A stretch of DNA of 12,907 nt from Desulfobacteraceae bacterium. Its GTDB lineage: Bacteria > Desulfobacterota > Desulfobacteria > Desulfobacterales > Desulfobacteraceae. Shown one piece after another: positions 1-7,400 of the stretch. Each line of letters begins with the position of its first letter. Positions within the stretch are counted from its first letter, which is position 1. The DNA is taken from positions 1 through 12,907 of the forward strand of contig PIVQ01000131.1 of assembly GCA_003354055.1 (NCBI GenBank), written 5' to 3'. The notes under the pieces were generated by a model that saw only the letters and a program-made list of their open reading frames with translations, did no database searches and was not told where the DNA came from. The position numbers and the translations under genes are program-made.

Positions 1-41
1 CCGCCTGCGATTTTTTTGGCAAGACTAAAACGATTGAGCAT
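1..41 (-). CDS. N-terminal fragment, probable methyl-accepting chemotaxis protein (partial)
   Basis: Only the first 13 codons lie in the window; the gene continues off the left edge. The minus strand starts with ATG at 41-39 and reads MLNRFSLAKKIAGG, a pattern (short polar start, then KKI-x-GG leading into a membrane helix) common at the start of methyl-accepting chemotaxis receptors. A G-rich stretch on the minus strand (complement of 45-51, with GAGG at 57-60) could serve as ribosome binding site. It is separated from the HIT gene by that operon's terminator, so it is probably a separate transcript. The call rests on 13 residues and is tentative; it could be any membrane protein with a similar start. 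Confidence 0.35.
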   Translation of the reverse strand, partial: MLNRFSLAKKIAG

Positions 42-131
42 AATCCCCCCCAGATTCCTCAATAAGACAACTCCCTGTGTCGACCCTGACTGACCCAGAG
101 AAGCAAGTTAGACAATCATTTGTTTTCTTTT

Positions 132-156
132 AAAAAACTGGTAAGAAGTATACCAG
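132..156 (-). terminator. Factor-independent terminator of the moaD-E1-sir2-HIT operon
   Basis: Read on the minus strand, CTGGTA (156-151), a 7-nt loop and TACCAG (143-138) form a 6-bp stem followed directly by six T (137-132). It lies about 97 bp downstream of the HIT stop codon and before the next minus-strand start at 41. The stem is short, so termination may be partial. A second, AT-rich inverted repeat (AGGTAAA at 164-170, TTTACCT at 183-189) lies just upstream on the same transcript. Confidence 0.6.
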
Positions 157-252
157 ATCATCCAGGTAAAGGTAATATTTTTTTTACCTATTGATTTCCT
201 GTGTTTACCCGTTGTTCACCTGAAATGATCCGGTATTATTATTAGGTACTCT

Positions 253-588
253 TTATTTTTTCTGCCATCCGCCCAGAAGATGAAGGTGAAGATGAAAAAT
301 TTCCTGGCCGCCGCCTTTTTCCACGTTAAACAGAAGCTTGTATCCAGATTCGTTTACTCCTTCCTCTTTGGCCATCTTTGCGGCAAGGGGAAACAGCCGG
401 CCCACTATGGATTCATGGTCCGGTGCAAGGTCATTGATGCTGCGTATATGTGTTTTGGGCACCAGAAGCAAGTGAACCGGAGCTGCCGGATTGATATCCC
501 TGAATACTACGTAATCATCATCTTCATATAAAAATTCGCTGGGAATTTCGCGGTTTACAATTTTACAAAACAGGCAATCCTCAGGCAT
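253..588 (-). CDS. HIT family hydrolase (HINT/PKCI-type purine nucleoside phosphoramidase)
   Basis: A 111-residue histidine-triad protein, the usual size for a bacterial HINT. HINT enzymes hydrolyse AMP-linked substrates such as AMP-lysine phosphoramidates and acyl-adenylates in the cytoplasm. Visible signatures are the C5-x-x-C8 pair near the N terminus, the PKTH segment with H47, and the C-terminal triad H99-L-H101-L-H103-LLGG; the middle His is the expected nucleophile. The start is well supported: AGGAG lies a few bases before ATG at 588. It is the last gene of a minus-strand operon, 22 bp after the sirtuin gene, and is followed by a terminator at 132-156. The family call is secure. The physiological substrate is unknown, though the upstream E1 protein makes acyl-adenylates. 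Confidence 0.93.
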   Translation of the reverse strand: MPEDCLFCKIVNREIPSEFLYEDDDYVVFRDINPAAPVHLLLVPKTHIRSINDLAPDHESIVGRLFPLAAKMAKEEGVNESGYKLLFNVEKGGGQEIFHLHLHLLGGWQKK

Positions 589-610
589 GTTTTCTCCTTT
601 TAGGTTCCGG

Positions 611-1357
611 TTAAGATTCTAGTTTATCAATTTCTTCCATAAGCTTTTCCATGGCTGCGGTGGCGTTATCCTGAAGGAAAATATCTGTTACACCGGCCGT
701 GTATTCCGAGGGCACGGGATTTATTTCAATAATCCTGGCGTCTGAGGACTTAGCCCGAGAGGGAATCATATTGGCAGGAGCCACCGTTCCCGTGGTCCCG
801 ATCAGGATCATGCAATCGGTCTTTTCCGCCTCTTCAAAGGAACGGGTGGCGGCAAACTCGGGGATAGATTCACCGAAAAAAACCACATCCGGTTTAAGCA
901 CCCCGTGGCATCGGTCACAGGCCGGAGGCAGACTATTCATATCCACTTCATCCACGGGAAAGCGGTTCCCACAGGCCAGACAGATAACTTTTTTCAGTGA
1001 GCCGTGAAATTCATACACAATCTTACTGCCCGCATCACTGTGGAGATTATCCACGTTCTGAGTGACTACAGCCTGTAGCAGGCCCCTGGCCTCCATTTCA
1101 GCTAAAGCATAATGAGCCACATTGGGAAGGACCTGCCCGAACAGGTCATAAAATATATCCCGGATAACGGCCCAGGAATGGGCGGTGTTTTCCTTAAAAT
1201 ACTGAATCTCAAAGGTCGAGGGATCGTACTTGTTCCACAGACCGTTTTCCCCTCGAAACGGCGGGATACCGCTTTCAACGGAAATTCCTGCGCCGGTAAA
1301 GGCAACACAGCGTTTGGCGGCAATGATGATTTTCGCAGCTTGTTCATAATCGTTCAT
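611..1357 (-). CDS. Sir2 family NAD-dependent protein deacylase (sirtuin)
   Basis: A 248-residue single-domain sirtuin, normal length for bacterial Sir2 (often annotated cobB). It would remove acyl groups from lysines using NAD, giving nicotinamide and O-acyl-ADP-ribose. Signatures in order: NAD-binding GAGIS-x-ESGIPPFRG (residues 22-36), TQNVDNLH (99-106), catalytic H118 in FHGS, and four zinc-ligand cysteines C126/C129 and C147/C150. The Tyr-x-x-Arg pair of SIRT5-like desuccinylases is not seen after the FRG-x-x-GLW segment, so a deacetylase of the Thermotoga-like class is more likely (inference). The start overlaps the E1 stop by 4 bp (ATGA), and a strong GGAGGTGAT lies about 10 bases upstream inside the E1 gene, implying translational coupling. 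Second-last gene of the operon. Confidence 0.94.
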   Translation of the reverse strand: MNDYEQAAKIIIAAKRCVAFTGAGISVESGIPPFRGENGLWNKYDPSTFEIQYFKENTAHSWAVIRDIFYDLFGQVLPNVAHYALAEMEARGLLQAVVTQNVDNLHSDAGSKIVYEFHGSLKKVICLACGNRFPVDEVDMNSLPPACDRCHGVLKPDVVFFGESIPEFAATRSFEEAEKTDCMILIGTTGTVAPANMIPSRAKSSDARIIEINPVPSEYTAGVTDIFLQDNATAAMEKLMEEIDKLES

Positions 1358-2070
1358 ATCAAATCCATCACCTCCATGGTATTGGTCAAAAGATCGACGA
1401 TCAGCAGTTTGTTCCGTAACACGTCACCTTTGTTCAGCAATACTTTTACGGTTTCCGATGCCTGGACAGCGGCTGTAAACCCTGCGCAATAGGAGATGTT
1501 TCCGGTCCGGGTTTCTATGCCGCGGCCCGGATCTTCATCATTATTTTCAGGTTGGCTGCCGTAAATCAACTCAAACCCTTTATCCCCTGGGAAAATAACA
1601 GTGACCTGACCTGTAACGCCGGCAATGGCACCCGAAACCAGAGGGATATTTAAAACCAAAGCAGCCTTCTGGAGCAAAAACCGGGAGTGGATAGTGTCAA
1701 GGCAATCCACGACCAAATCTACCCCCAAAAGTAAAGTAGTTAAATTATCCTCCAGGGCGAAAGTCTGGTGGAGATGAACGTTTACGCTTGAATTGATTAA
1801 CGCCACCCGTTTGCCTGCTTCATCAGCCTTTAAATTTCCTAAGACATCCTCCCGGCTCAACAATTGCCGGTTCAGATTCGTGGCATCGAAACTATCCCCG
1901 TCAATCAGGGTCAGGGTACCAACGCCGGTTCTGGCCAGGAATTCACACACCCCGCCCCCAAGCCCGCCAAGACCTACGATTGCCACATGGGATTGCCCGA
2001 GATTTTCCTGATCAGCCTGACTCAGGGTATTAAAATTCCTCGAATATCTCTTGTCAGGGTCAATGGCCAC
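1354..2070 (-). CDS. E1-like adenylyltransferase (HesA/MoeB/ThiF family)
   Basis: A 238-residue Rossmann-type E1-like protein that would adenylate the C-terminal glycine of a ubiquitin-fold partner. Features: nucleotide loop GLGGLGG (33-39), D57-G-D59, NLNRQ (65-69), K81 and D125 in the CLDT segment, all at E1 ATP-site positions. The four zinc-binding cysteines of MoeB/ThiF are missing: only C42, C123 and C195 are present, and the region that usually has the first CxxC reads YGSQP. C195, just before the conserved AGF-TAAVQASE helix, is the best candidate active-site cysteine. The start is GTG at 2070, three bases after the MoaD-like gene; its Shine-Dalgarno (GGAGG) lies in that gene's last glycine codons. 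The upstream neighbour is its likely substrate. It could act in molybdenum/tungsten cofactor, thiamine or thiocarboxylate chemistry; which one cannot be told. Confidence 0.9.
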   Translation of the reverse strand: MAIDPDKRYSRNFNTLSQADQENLGQSHVAIVGLGGLGGGVCEFLARTGVGTLTLIDGDSFDATNLNRQLLSREDVLGNLKADEAGKRVALINSSVNVHLHQTFALEDNLTTLLLGVDLVVDCLDTIHSRFLLQKAALVLNIPLVSGAIAGVTGQVTVIFPGDKGFELIYGSQPENNDEDPGRGIETRTGNISYCAGFTAAVQASETVKVLLNKGDVLRNKLLIVDLLTNTMEVMDLI

Positions 2071-2073
2071 GGC

Positions 2074-2304
2074 CTAACCTCCCCCCACCGGCGGAAACAG
2101 CCCTAACCTGTCTCCCTCGGCCAGAATCCGGGTTACCTGGGCTTTTTTCCCATTTATGAAAATCAACTTCACCGTCTTCGCAGGAATCCCAAAATCCCGG
2201 ATCAATTTTTCAACACTGGTCCCCTCTGCCACCTCAACCCCGCCGCTGCCGTTGGGATGATATTTTGACAGGGTGACAAAAAGCTTGAGATCTATATGAA
2301 TCAT
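2074..2304 (-). CDS. MoaD/ThiS family ubiquitin-fold sulfur carrier protein
   Basis: A 76-residue beta-grasp protein, typical size for MoaD/ThiS. It ends FPPVGGG, the conserved carboxy tail whose terminal glycine is adenylated by an E1 and then thiocarboxylated. The segment IFINGKKAQVTRILAEGDRLGLFPPV is characteristic of MoaD. It is the first gene of the operon and lies three bases before the E1 gene, so the two very probably form a carrier/activator pair. The ATG at 2304 has only a weak, distant Shine-Dalgarno (AAGGA about 16 bases upstream); no better start exists because a stop codon closes the frame just upstream. Family call strong; whether it feeds molybdopterin, tungstopterin or another sulfur pathway is undetermined. 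Confidence 0.92.
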   Translation of the reverse strand: MIHIDLKLFVTLSKYHPNGSGGVEVAEGTSVEKLIRDFGIPAKTVKLIFINGKKAQVTRILAEGDRLGLFPPVGGG

Positions 2305-2399
2305 TTGGGTTTACACTTTTTCCTTTGGCTGTTATTTATTGGGCATAGTATAGAGGACATCAGGTAATTTGTATATGACTTTAAGGCAAAAGAAGACCC
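2305..2399. promoter_or_regulatory. Divergent intergenic promoter region
   Basis: This 95-bp AT-rich gap separates two divergent operons and must hold both promoters. For the minus operon, TATACA, 17 bp, TATACT (about 2347-2375 read on the minus strand) is a plausible sigma-70 pair. For the plus operon, TTGGCT followed 18 bp later by TATAGA (about 2324-2353) is a weaker candidate. The two overlap, so divergent transcription may compete. Motif matches are by eye only. Confidence 0.4.
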
Positions 2400-2969
2400 A
2401 TGAATGCTTCAAGAAATGAGAATCACGCTGACAAGAGCACAGGTGAAAAAATAAGTGTGGAACAGCTGGCCCGGAACCTGGCCAGTTTTGCCATTGACCG
2501 GAAAGATCTCGGAGAACTTTTGGCCGCATTACCCAGGGAAAACAAGCTCAATATGACCACGGTCGAGTATGAGCTTGGCATTCTGAAAATCCTTTCTGTT
2601 GGATGGGGTATTGCCTTTTACATGGCAGCCACGGACAAAAACAAGGCCCCGCTTACGGAAACTTACTGGGAAATGATCCGGGAAATTTCCCAGAACATCT
2701 CGACCCTGACCGAGACCACCACCGGCACCCAGATCGACTACTTCAATATTTTAAAAGAACGGCTGGAGAGCTATGTCGGACAGATGCAGACTAATCCAAA
2801 CCAGGCATCCGAACCCACAGCTGTCATAGGACCGATTTTTGCACAAATTTGTAACAGCCCCGACGATCCCATGGCCATCCTCACCGGCACCAAGATGTTT
2901 ACCCTGACCCTGGGTGCGGTAAAAGAATATCTGACGGCTGTAAATCTTGAGGATATTACCCTTCATTAA
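2400..2969 (+). CDS. Uncharacterised soluble, mostly helical protein
   Basis: A 189-residue protein that I do not recognise. It has no signal peptide and no convincing membrane helix; the most hydrophobic stretch (around residues 61-77) is short and probably buried. The composition suggests mostly alpha-helical structure, with many Thr/Glu/Asn in the middle and a C-terminal helix ending in an acidic LEDITLH. There are no cysteine clusters, nucleotide loops or catalytic motifs. The start ATG at 2400 has only a weak upstream AAGAAG. It is the first gene of a three-gene plus-strand run, 27 bp before a lipoprotein gene, and codon use resembles its neighbours. Being first in an apparent operon, with normal codon use, supports a real gene. 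No function is proposed. Confidence 0.75.
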   Translation: MNASRNENHADKSTGEKISVEQLARNLASFAIDRKDLGELLAALPRENKLNMTTVEYELGILKILSVGWGIAFYMAATDKNKAPLTETYWEMIREISQNISTLTETTTGTQIDYFNILKERLESYVGQMQTNPNQASEPTAVIGPIFAQICNSPDDPMAILTGTKMFTLTLGAVKEYLTAVNLEDITLH

Positions 2970-2996
2970 CCCTAAGTTCATTGCCGAGGCTCCATT

Positions 2997-3620
2997 ATGA
3001 CTTCCTTTAAGAACTCTGCGTTTTTTTTACCCTTCCTCCATGTTGCGCTGGTAATCTTGGGCTGTGCCACATCAGGCCCCAAATATATTGACCTGGCATA
3101 TACAGGCCAACCGGAATCCGTTAGCCGCGGCACCCTGGGCATCAGCCGATTTTCAGACCTGCGGTCAGAATTTACCAAGGGCGGTATCGGCCACCGCGTA
3201 TTAAACGATAAATCCAAAGAGGTTTTCCTGGTCCAGGGCCTGGACCTGGCCGGCACCCTTACGGATGTTACCCAGGTCTATCTGGAAAGAAAAGGATTCA
3301 AGGTACTACCGATTCCGGCATGGATACCGACCCTGGAAGGGCTTTCAAAAACAGACACAGATAAAGATTACCTGGTCACAGGAAATATCAATACCTTTGA
3401 GTGCCGTGCGGTTAAAAAGGGCGCCATCACGGAGATGACTCTGAAAATCGATCTCACCCTTTTTCTGGCAAAACCTGCCACCAAAGCCCTGACCACCATA
3501 CCTGTGGCCTTGACACTGGAACGGACAGATGTAAATTTTACCCGGAAAAAGGTCGCCTCTTTTTTCAATGAAACCCTGGCAGATGTTTTTGAAAAAGCCC
3601 TTCCCTTTGATCAAAACTAA
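2997..3620 (+). CDS. Putative outer-membrane lipoprotein
   Basis: A 207-residue secreted lipoprotein. The N terminus has a Lys at residue 5, a hydrophobic core and a lipobox ILGC with C23 as the lipidation site; +2 is Ala rather than Asp, which favours outer-membrane sorting. The mature part reads as a compact alpha/beta domain with an early RGTLGISRFSDLRS strand-loop, VYLERKGFKVLP, and DYLVTGNINTFE followed by a strand-rich half ending in an amphipathic helix. This pattern resembles YajG-like or transport-auxiliary lipoproteins, but that is a weak resemblance. GAGG 7 bp before ATG supports the start. It lies between the 189-residue unknown and the rhomboid gene, 27 and 21 bp away, so co-transcription is likely. 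Confidence 0.8.
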   Translation: MTSFKNSAFFLPFLHVALVILGCATSGPKYIDLAYTGQPESVSRGTLGISRFSDLRSEFTKGGIGHRVLNDKSKEVFLVQGLDLAGTLTDVTQVYLERKGFKVLPIPAWIPTLEGLSKTDTDKDYLVTGNINTFECRAVKKGAITEMTLKIDLTLFLAKPATKALTTIPVALTLERTDVNFTRKKVASFFNETLADVFEKALPFDQN

Positions 3621-3641
3621 GACCGGCAATACCGTCAGATT

Positions 3642-4355
3642 ATGAAATCTTTTACGCCCCAAAACCTGGTCAAGACCATCATCTGGACCAATGTGATACT
3701 CTTTTTGATCGCTCTTTTTTTTTCAGGCAAAAAAATAGGTTTAACTCTGAACCCCCTGTTTGCACTGTCTCCCTCTTACGATGCCCTTGTTTTCTTAGGG
3801 GGTAGCGGAACAACCCCTATAGATAGATACCATGACTGGTGGACCCTGCTCACAGCCAGTTGGCTCCACGGCAGTCTGCTTCATATCCTGTTCAATATGC
3901 TGGCCCTTCGTACGGTAGCACCACTGGTAATCAACGAATTCGGCATGTCCCGCATGTTTTCCATCTATACTCTGACTGGCGCTGCCGGTTTTTTTGCCTC
4001 TTATCTGGGCCAGGTACCATTATCCATCGGGGCCTCATCAGGAATTTGCGGCCTTATCGGCGCCCTGCTCTACTTTGGAAAATCCAGGGGAGGCGATTGG
4101 GGGCAGCTTGTTTTCAAGCAGACTAAGATATGGATTATCAGTCTGGTCGTCTTTGGACTTCTGATTCCCAATATCGACAATTGGGGACACGGCGGCGGAC
4201 TTGCCGCAGGCATTGTTTTAGGCTGGGTTATGGGATACAGGGAAAAAAGAAAAGAAAACCTAGGCGATTATATCCTCAGCATGACCATGGCATTAGTCAC
4301 TTCCTCTATTTTAATCTGGACAGTGGGCAAAGGAATCAAACTGAGTTTCTTTTAA
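3642..4355 (+). CDS. Rhomboid family intramembrane serine protease
   Basis: A 237-residue polytopic inner-membrane protein with about six hydrophobic helices, the first at residues 13-27. Rhomboids cleave substrate membrane helices within the bilayer. Visible motifs: H81-x-x-x-N85 (HILFN) in the second conserved helix, the serine loop GASSGICGLIGA (130-141) and H183 in NWGHGGGLAAG, giving a Ser/His dyad. In a gapless comparison with the usual GxSG motif, S132 is the nucleophile and the following Gly is replaced by Ser, an unusual but tolerable change. No clear ribosome binding site precedes ATG 3642, which is 21 bp after and in the same frame as the lipoprotein stop; translation may depend on coupling. 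A T9 run sits at 3715-3723 in the coding sequence. Substrate unknown. Confidence 0.9.
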   Translation: MKSFTPQNLVKTIIWTNVILFLIALFFSGKKIGLTLNPLFALSPSYDALVFLGGSGTTPIDRYHDWWTLLTASWLHGSLLHILFNMLALRTVAPLVINEFGMSRMFSIYTLTGAAGFFASYLGQVPLSIGASSGICGLIGALLYFGKSRGGDWGQLVFKQTKIWIISLVVFGLLIPNIDNWGHGGGLAAGIVLGWVMGYREKRKENLGDYILSMTMALVTSSILIWTVGKGIKLSFF

Positions 4356-4361
4356 AGGACT

Positions 4362-4400
4362 GTTACGAAAACTTACGTATCCAAAGGATGATTTCGTAAC
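4362..4400. repeat. 9-bp perfect inverted repeat with nested mini-hairpin
   Basis: GTTACGAAA (4362-4370) and TTTCGTAAC (4392-4400) are exact reverse complements. Inside the 21-nt loop, ATCC (4379-4382) and GGAT (4386-4389) can form a small inner hairpin. No T-run follows, so it is not a typical terminator for the rhomboid operon. Related CGTAA/TTACG words occur at 4373-4377 and 4470-4475. It may be a regulator-binding site or an mRNA structure upstream of the PfaC-like gene. Confidence 0.55.
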
Positions 4401-4488
4401 CGGCCCAAACTTCCGAAACGTCTCTTCAAACGGGCTTTTACACTAATATTACACGGCCCGACTTGAAATCGTAACCAGTCTCCTTTAT
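4401..4488 (+). promoter_or_regulatory. Leader of the PfaC-like/ole locus; no firm promoter seen
   Basis: This leader holds two degenerate copies of a CGGCCC-(A/G)-ACTT-GAAA-type segment (from 4401 and from 4454). A possible -10 TAATAT at 4444-4449 lacks a good -35. There is no Shine-Dalgarno before ATG 4489 or before the in-frame ATG 4498; the bases just upstream (CTCCTTT) are the opposite sense. Initiation here may be weak or regulated. Confidence 0.3.
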
Positions 4489-7400
4489 ATGTTTAACATG
4501 AGCTTTCAAAATCCGAAAATCGCGGTTGTCTCCCTGGCAGGCATTTTTCCGGGTGCCCCTGATACGGATCAATTCATCACCAATATCCTGGAAAAAAAAG
4601 AGGCCATTGTAAAGGTTCCGAACCACAGATGGGCTGCCCCGTCACAGGTCATGGTTACCGAAAACGATCAAGCCCCGACAAAGGATCGCGCTGCCTCTGA
4701 CAGAGCCGGCCTGATCACGGACTTTCAGTTTGATCCGTCAAGATTTGATTTGGACAACGACCTTCTAACCTGCCTGGATCCCGTGCATCACCTGGTATTA
4801 TCTGCAGGGCAACAAGCAATCAGCCAATGTCGTCTTACTGAATCACTAAAAAAACGGACAGGTGTTATTCTGGCAGCCATTGCCCTGCCCACGGACCGGT
4901 CCTCCAGAATATGTCATGACATTTACCTGGAATCACAGCCCGTACCCCTGTCTCAATTTAAGGCGCTGGGGGCGACTGTAGTTTCCACACCGGCTGCCAT
5001 CCTTGCCCGGGCACTGGGGCTTCAGGGCGGATGTTTTACTCTGGATGCGGCCTGTGCCTCTTCTTTGTTTGCCATCAAACTGGCCTGCGAGCACCTGATG
5101 CTCAATAAGGCGGATGTCATGGTGGCCGGCGGGGTGTCCAGACCAGACTCTCTCTACACCCAGGTCGGCTTTACCCAGCTCCAGGCCTTATCCCCCACCG
5201 GTAGATGCGCCCCCTTTGATAAAGATGCAAACGGACTGGTGGTGGGAGAGGGAACCGGATTAGTGGTACTTAAACGTTTTGATGATGCTCTGGCCTGCAA
5301 GGATCAAATCCACGGCATTATCACCGGATGGGGTGTCTCCAATGATATTGAAGGCAATCTTGTGGCTCCGGCATCAGAGGGGCAGCTTCGGGCTATGACA
5401 GCAGCCTATGAAATGGCGGGATGGTCGCCGGCAGATATCCAATACATGGAATGCCACGGATCAGGTACCCCAAAAGGCGATCAGGTGGAAATTACCAGCA
5501 TAAAAACCCTGCTCGGACAGTTTGGCTGTCCCGATACCCCTCTTTCCATCGGGTCGGTAAAATCCACTATCGGCCATCTGTTGACTGCAGCAGGGGCAGC
5601 CGGGTTTATTAAAACCCTTGCGGCCATGAACCTTAAAACCTTGCCGCCGTCCTTGAATTTCATAGCCCCGCCGGAACACAGCCCCATACATGACACCCGG
5701 ATAAAGGTTCAGTCAGATCCTGCCTCCTGGGAGGCCGGTTCAACACCACGGCGGGCTGGTATTTCCGCATTCGGCTTCGGCGGTATCAATGCCCATATCC
5801 TGGTAGAAGAGTTCAGGCCTGCATCTTCTTTCCATGTGGTGCCGGATTCTCTTCCACAACCGAAAAGGCAAGTTCCTTTGGCCATTATCGGCATGGACGC
5901 CCTGTCAGGGGCTGCTGAAAATCTGGATGACTTACAACACCTGATATTTGGAGACACCTGTTACCAGCCTTCCCCTGCTGCCCTACGATGGCGTAGAACA
6001 ACCCACTTGCCCTCTCACCTCCGTGAGACCCGGGCGCTGTTTTTAGACGGACTATGGCTGGATTTAAAAGACTTTCATATTCCTCCTAATCAGATGTCAG
6101 ATATTCTGCCCCAGCACCTGACCATGCTCAAGGTTGCCAAAGGGGCTTTGCAGGACGCTGGTATTCCGCCAAGACCGGGCCTTACAGATCCTCCACGCCA
6201 CCGCATAGGCTGTGCCATGGGTATTGATTTTGACTTCGGGGCCACGGACTTTTACCTGCGCTGGCATCTTCATGACCTGCCTGAAAGTGCTCTGGATCAG
6301 ATCTGTCCGGCGTTGAGCTTTGACAGAACCCTTGGGGCGCTTGGCGGTATTGTGGCCTCCAGAATCGCCAGGGAATTCAAACTGGGCGGCCCATGCTTTA
6401 CCCTGTCAGCAGGCTCTGCATCAGGCATGAAGTCGATTGAAACGGCCCTTCACTCCCTGTGCAGCGGTGAGACAGATATATTTTTATGCGGGGCTGTGGA
6501 TCTGGCCGGAGATATTCGCAGCTTTACGTTAAACCACACTCTTTCCGGTGTTGACGAGGCGCTTCTACCTTCGGAAGGGGCGGCTGCCCTTGTGCTCAAA
6601 CGACTGGATCAGGCTGTTGCAGACAATGACCGGATTTACGGTACCATTACTGGCTCGGGCAGTGCATCCGGGGCAAATTTTAACGGAGAGCTTCAACATC
6701 AGGGAACTCAGGTATCGGCAAACAGACATGAAATCTATGCCACCTCCCTTGAAAATGCACTTGCCCGGGCAGACAAAAGTCTGTCAAATTTGGCTATGGT
6801 CACGGTACAGGGGCACCCAGACAACACCAATGGAAGATCCGAACACTTAGGGATAAACATTCTGGCCAAAAAAAATTCCAGATCCGACATGTCTGCGGAT
6901 TCGAAAACTACTCCCCGGATCTTTTGCCCTGCGCTTGCCTTTGGTGATACAGGGGCTGTATCAGGTCTTTTTTCCATTGTAGCCACAAGCCTCTGTCTTT
7001 ATCATGGACGTCTGCCTGCGCACATGGTATCTGACGGCAATTGTCAACCGGATCTCAGATCATCTTTTCACGCTGCAGTCGGCAGCCTGACCCTGGACGG
7101 TGCCTCTACCCATGTTGTGCTGTCTTCCTATTCCTCTGACGATGAACAGCCGGCCCGCACAAAGATCTCCCATAATAGCAGAAAGAAACCAGACCTTTTA
7201 ATCCCGGTTACCCGTCCCCCCATTTCCGAAGACCTTGTCCGGATGATTTGCGCCCAATATCCGAAACGTTCAAAGGAACATGAACAGATGACAGTGATAG
7301 CTCGGGAGGATCCGGCAGTTCCCATTGCGGGCCTTGCAGTTACGGCCCTGACAGACCCAGATCTTCTGATCCGTACCCATGAGATAACCGCAAGGACCCA

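Noticed and set aside
42..131. FliA-type (sigma-28) promoter for the partial chemotaxis-like gene
   Set aside because: A TAAA-N15 box exists near 119-133 on the minus strand but the -10 matches the GCCGATAA consensus at only a few positions.
253..2304. Anti-phage ubiquitin-like conjugation system
   Set aside because: There is an E1 and a ubiquitin-fold protein, but no E2, no JAB deubiquitinase and no defence-island context; the carrier looks like ordinary MoaD.
3715..3735. T9 and A7 runs in the rhomboid gene as a phase-variable switch
   Set aside because: The runs encode ordinary membrane-helix and loop residues, are not repeated units, and nothing else suggests phase variation.
5875..7131. 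Second ketosynthase-like domain as an active condensing enzyme
   Set aside because: The active-site Cys is S643 and both His positions are replaced (Q774, D820), as expected for a chain-length factor, so it is not counted as a second catalytic KS.
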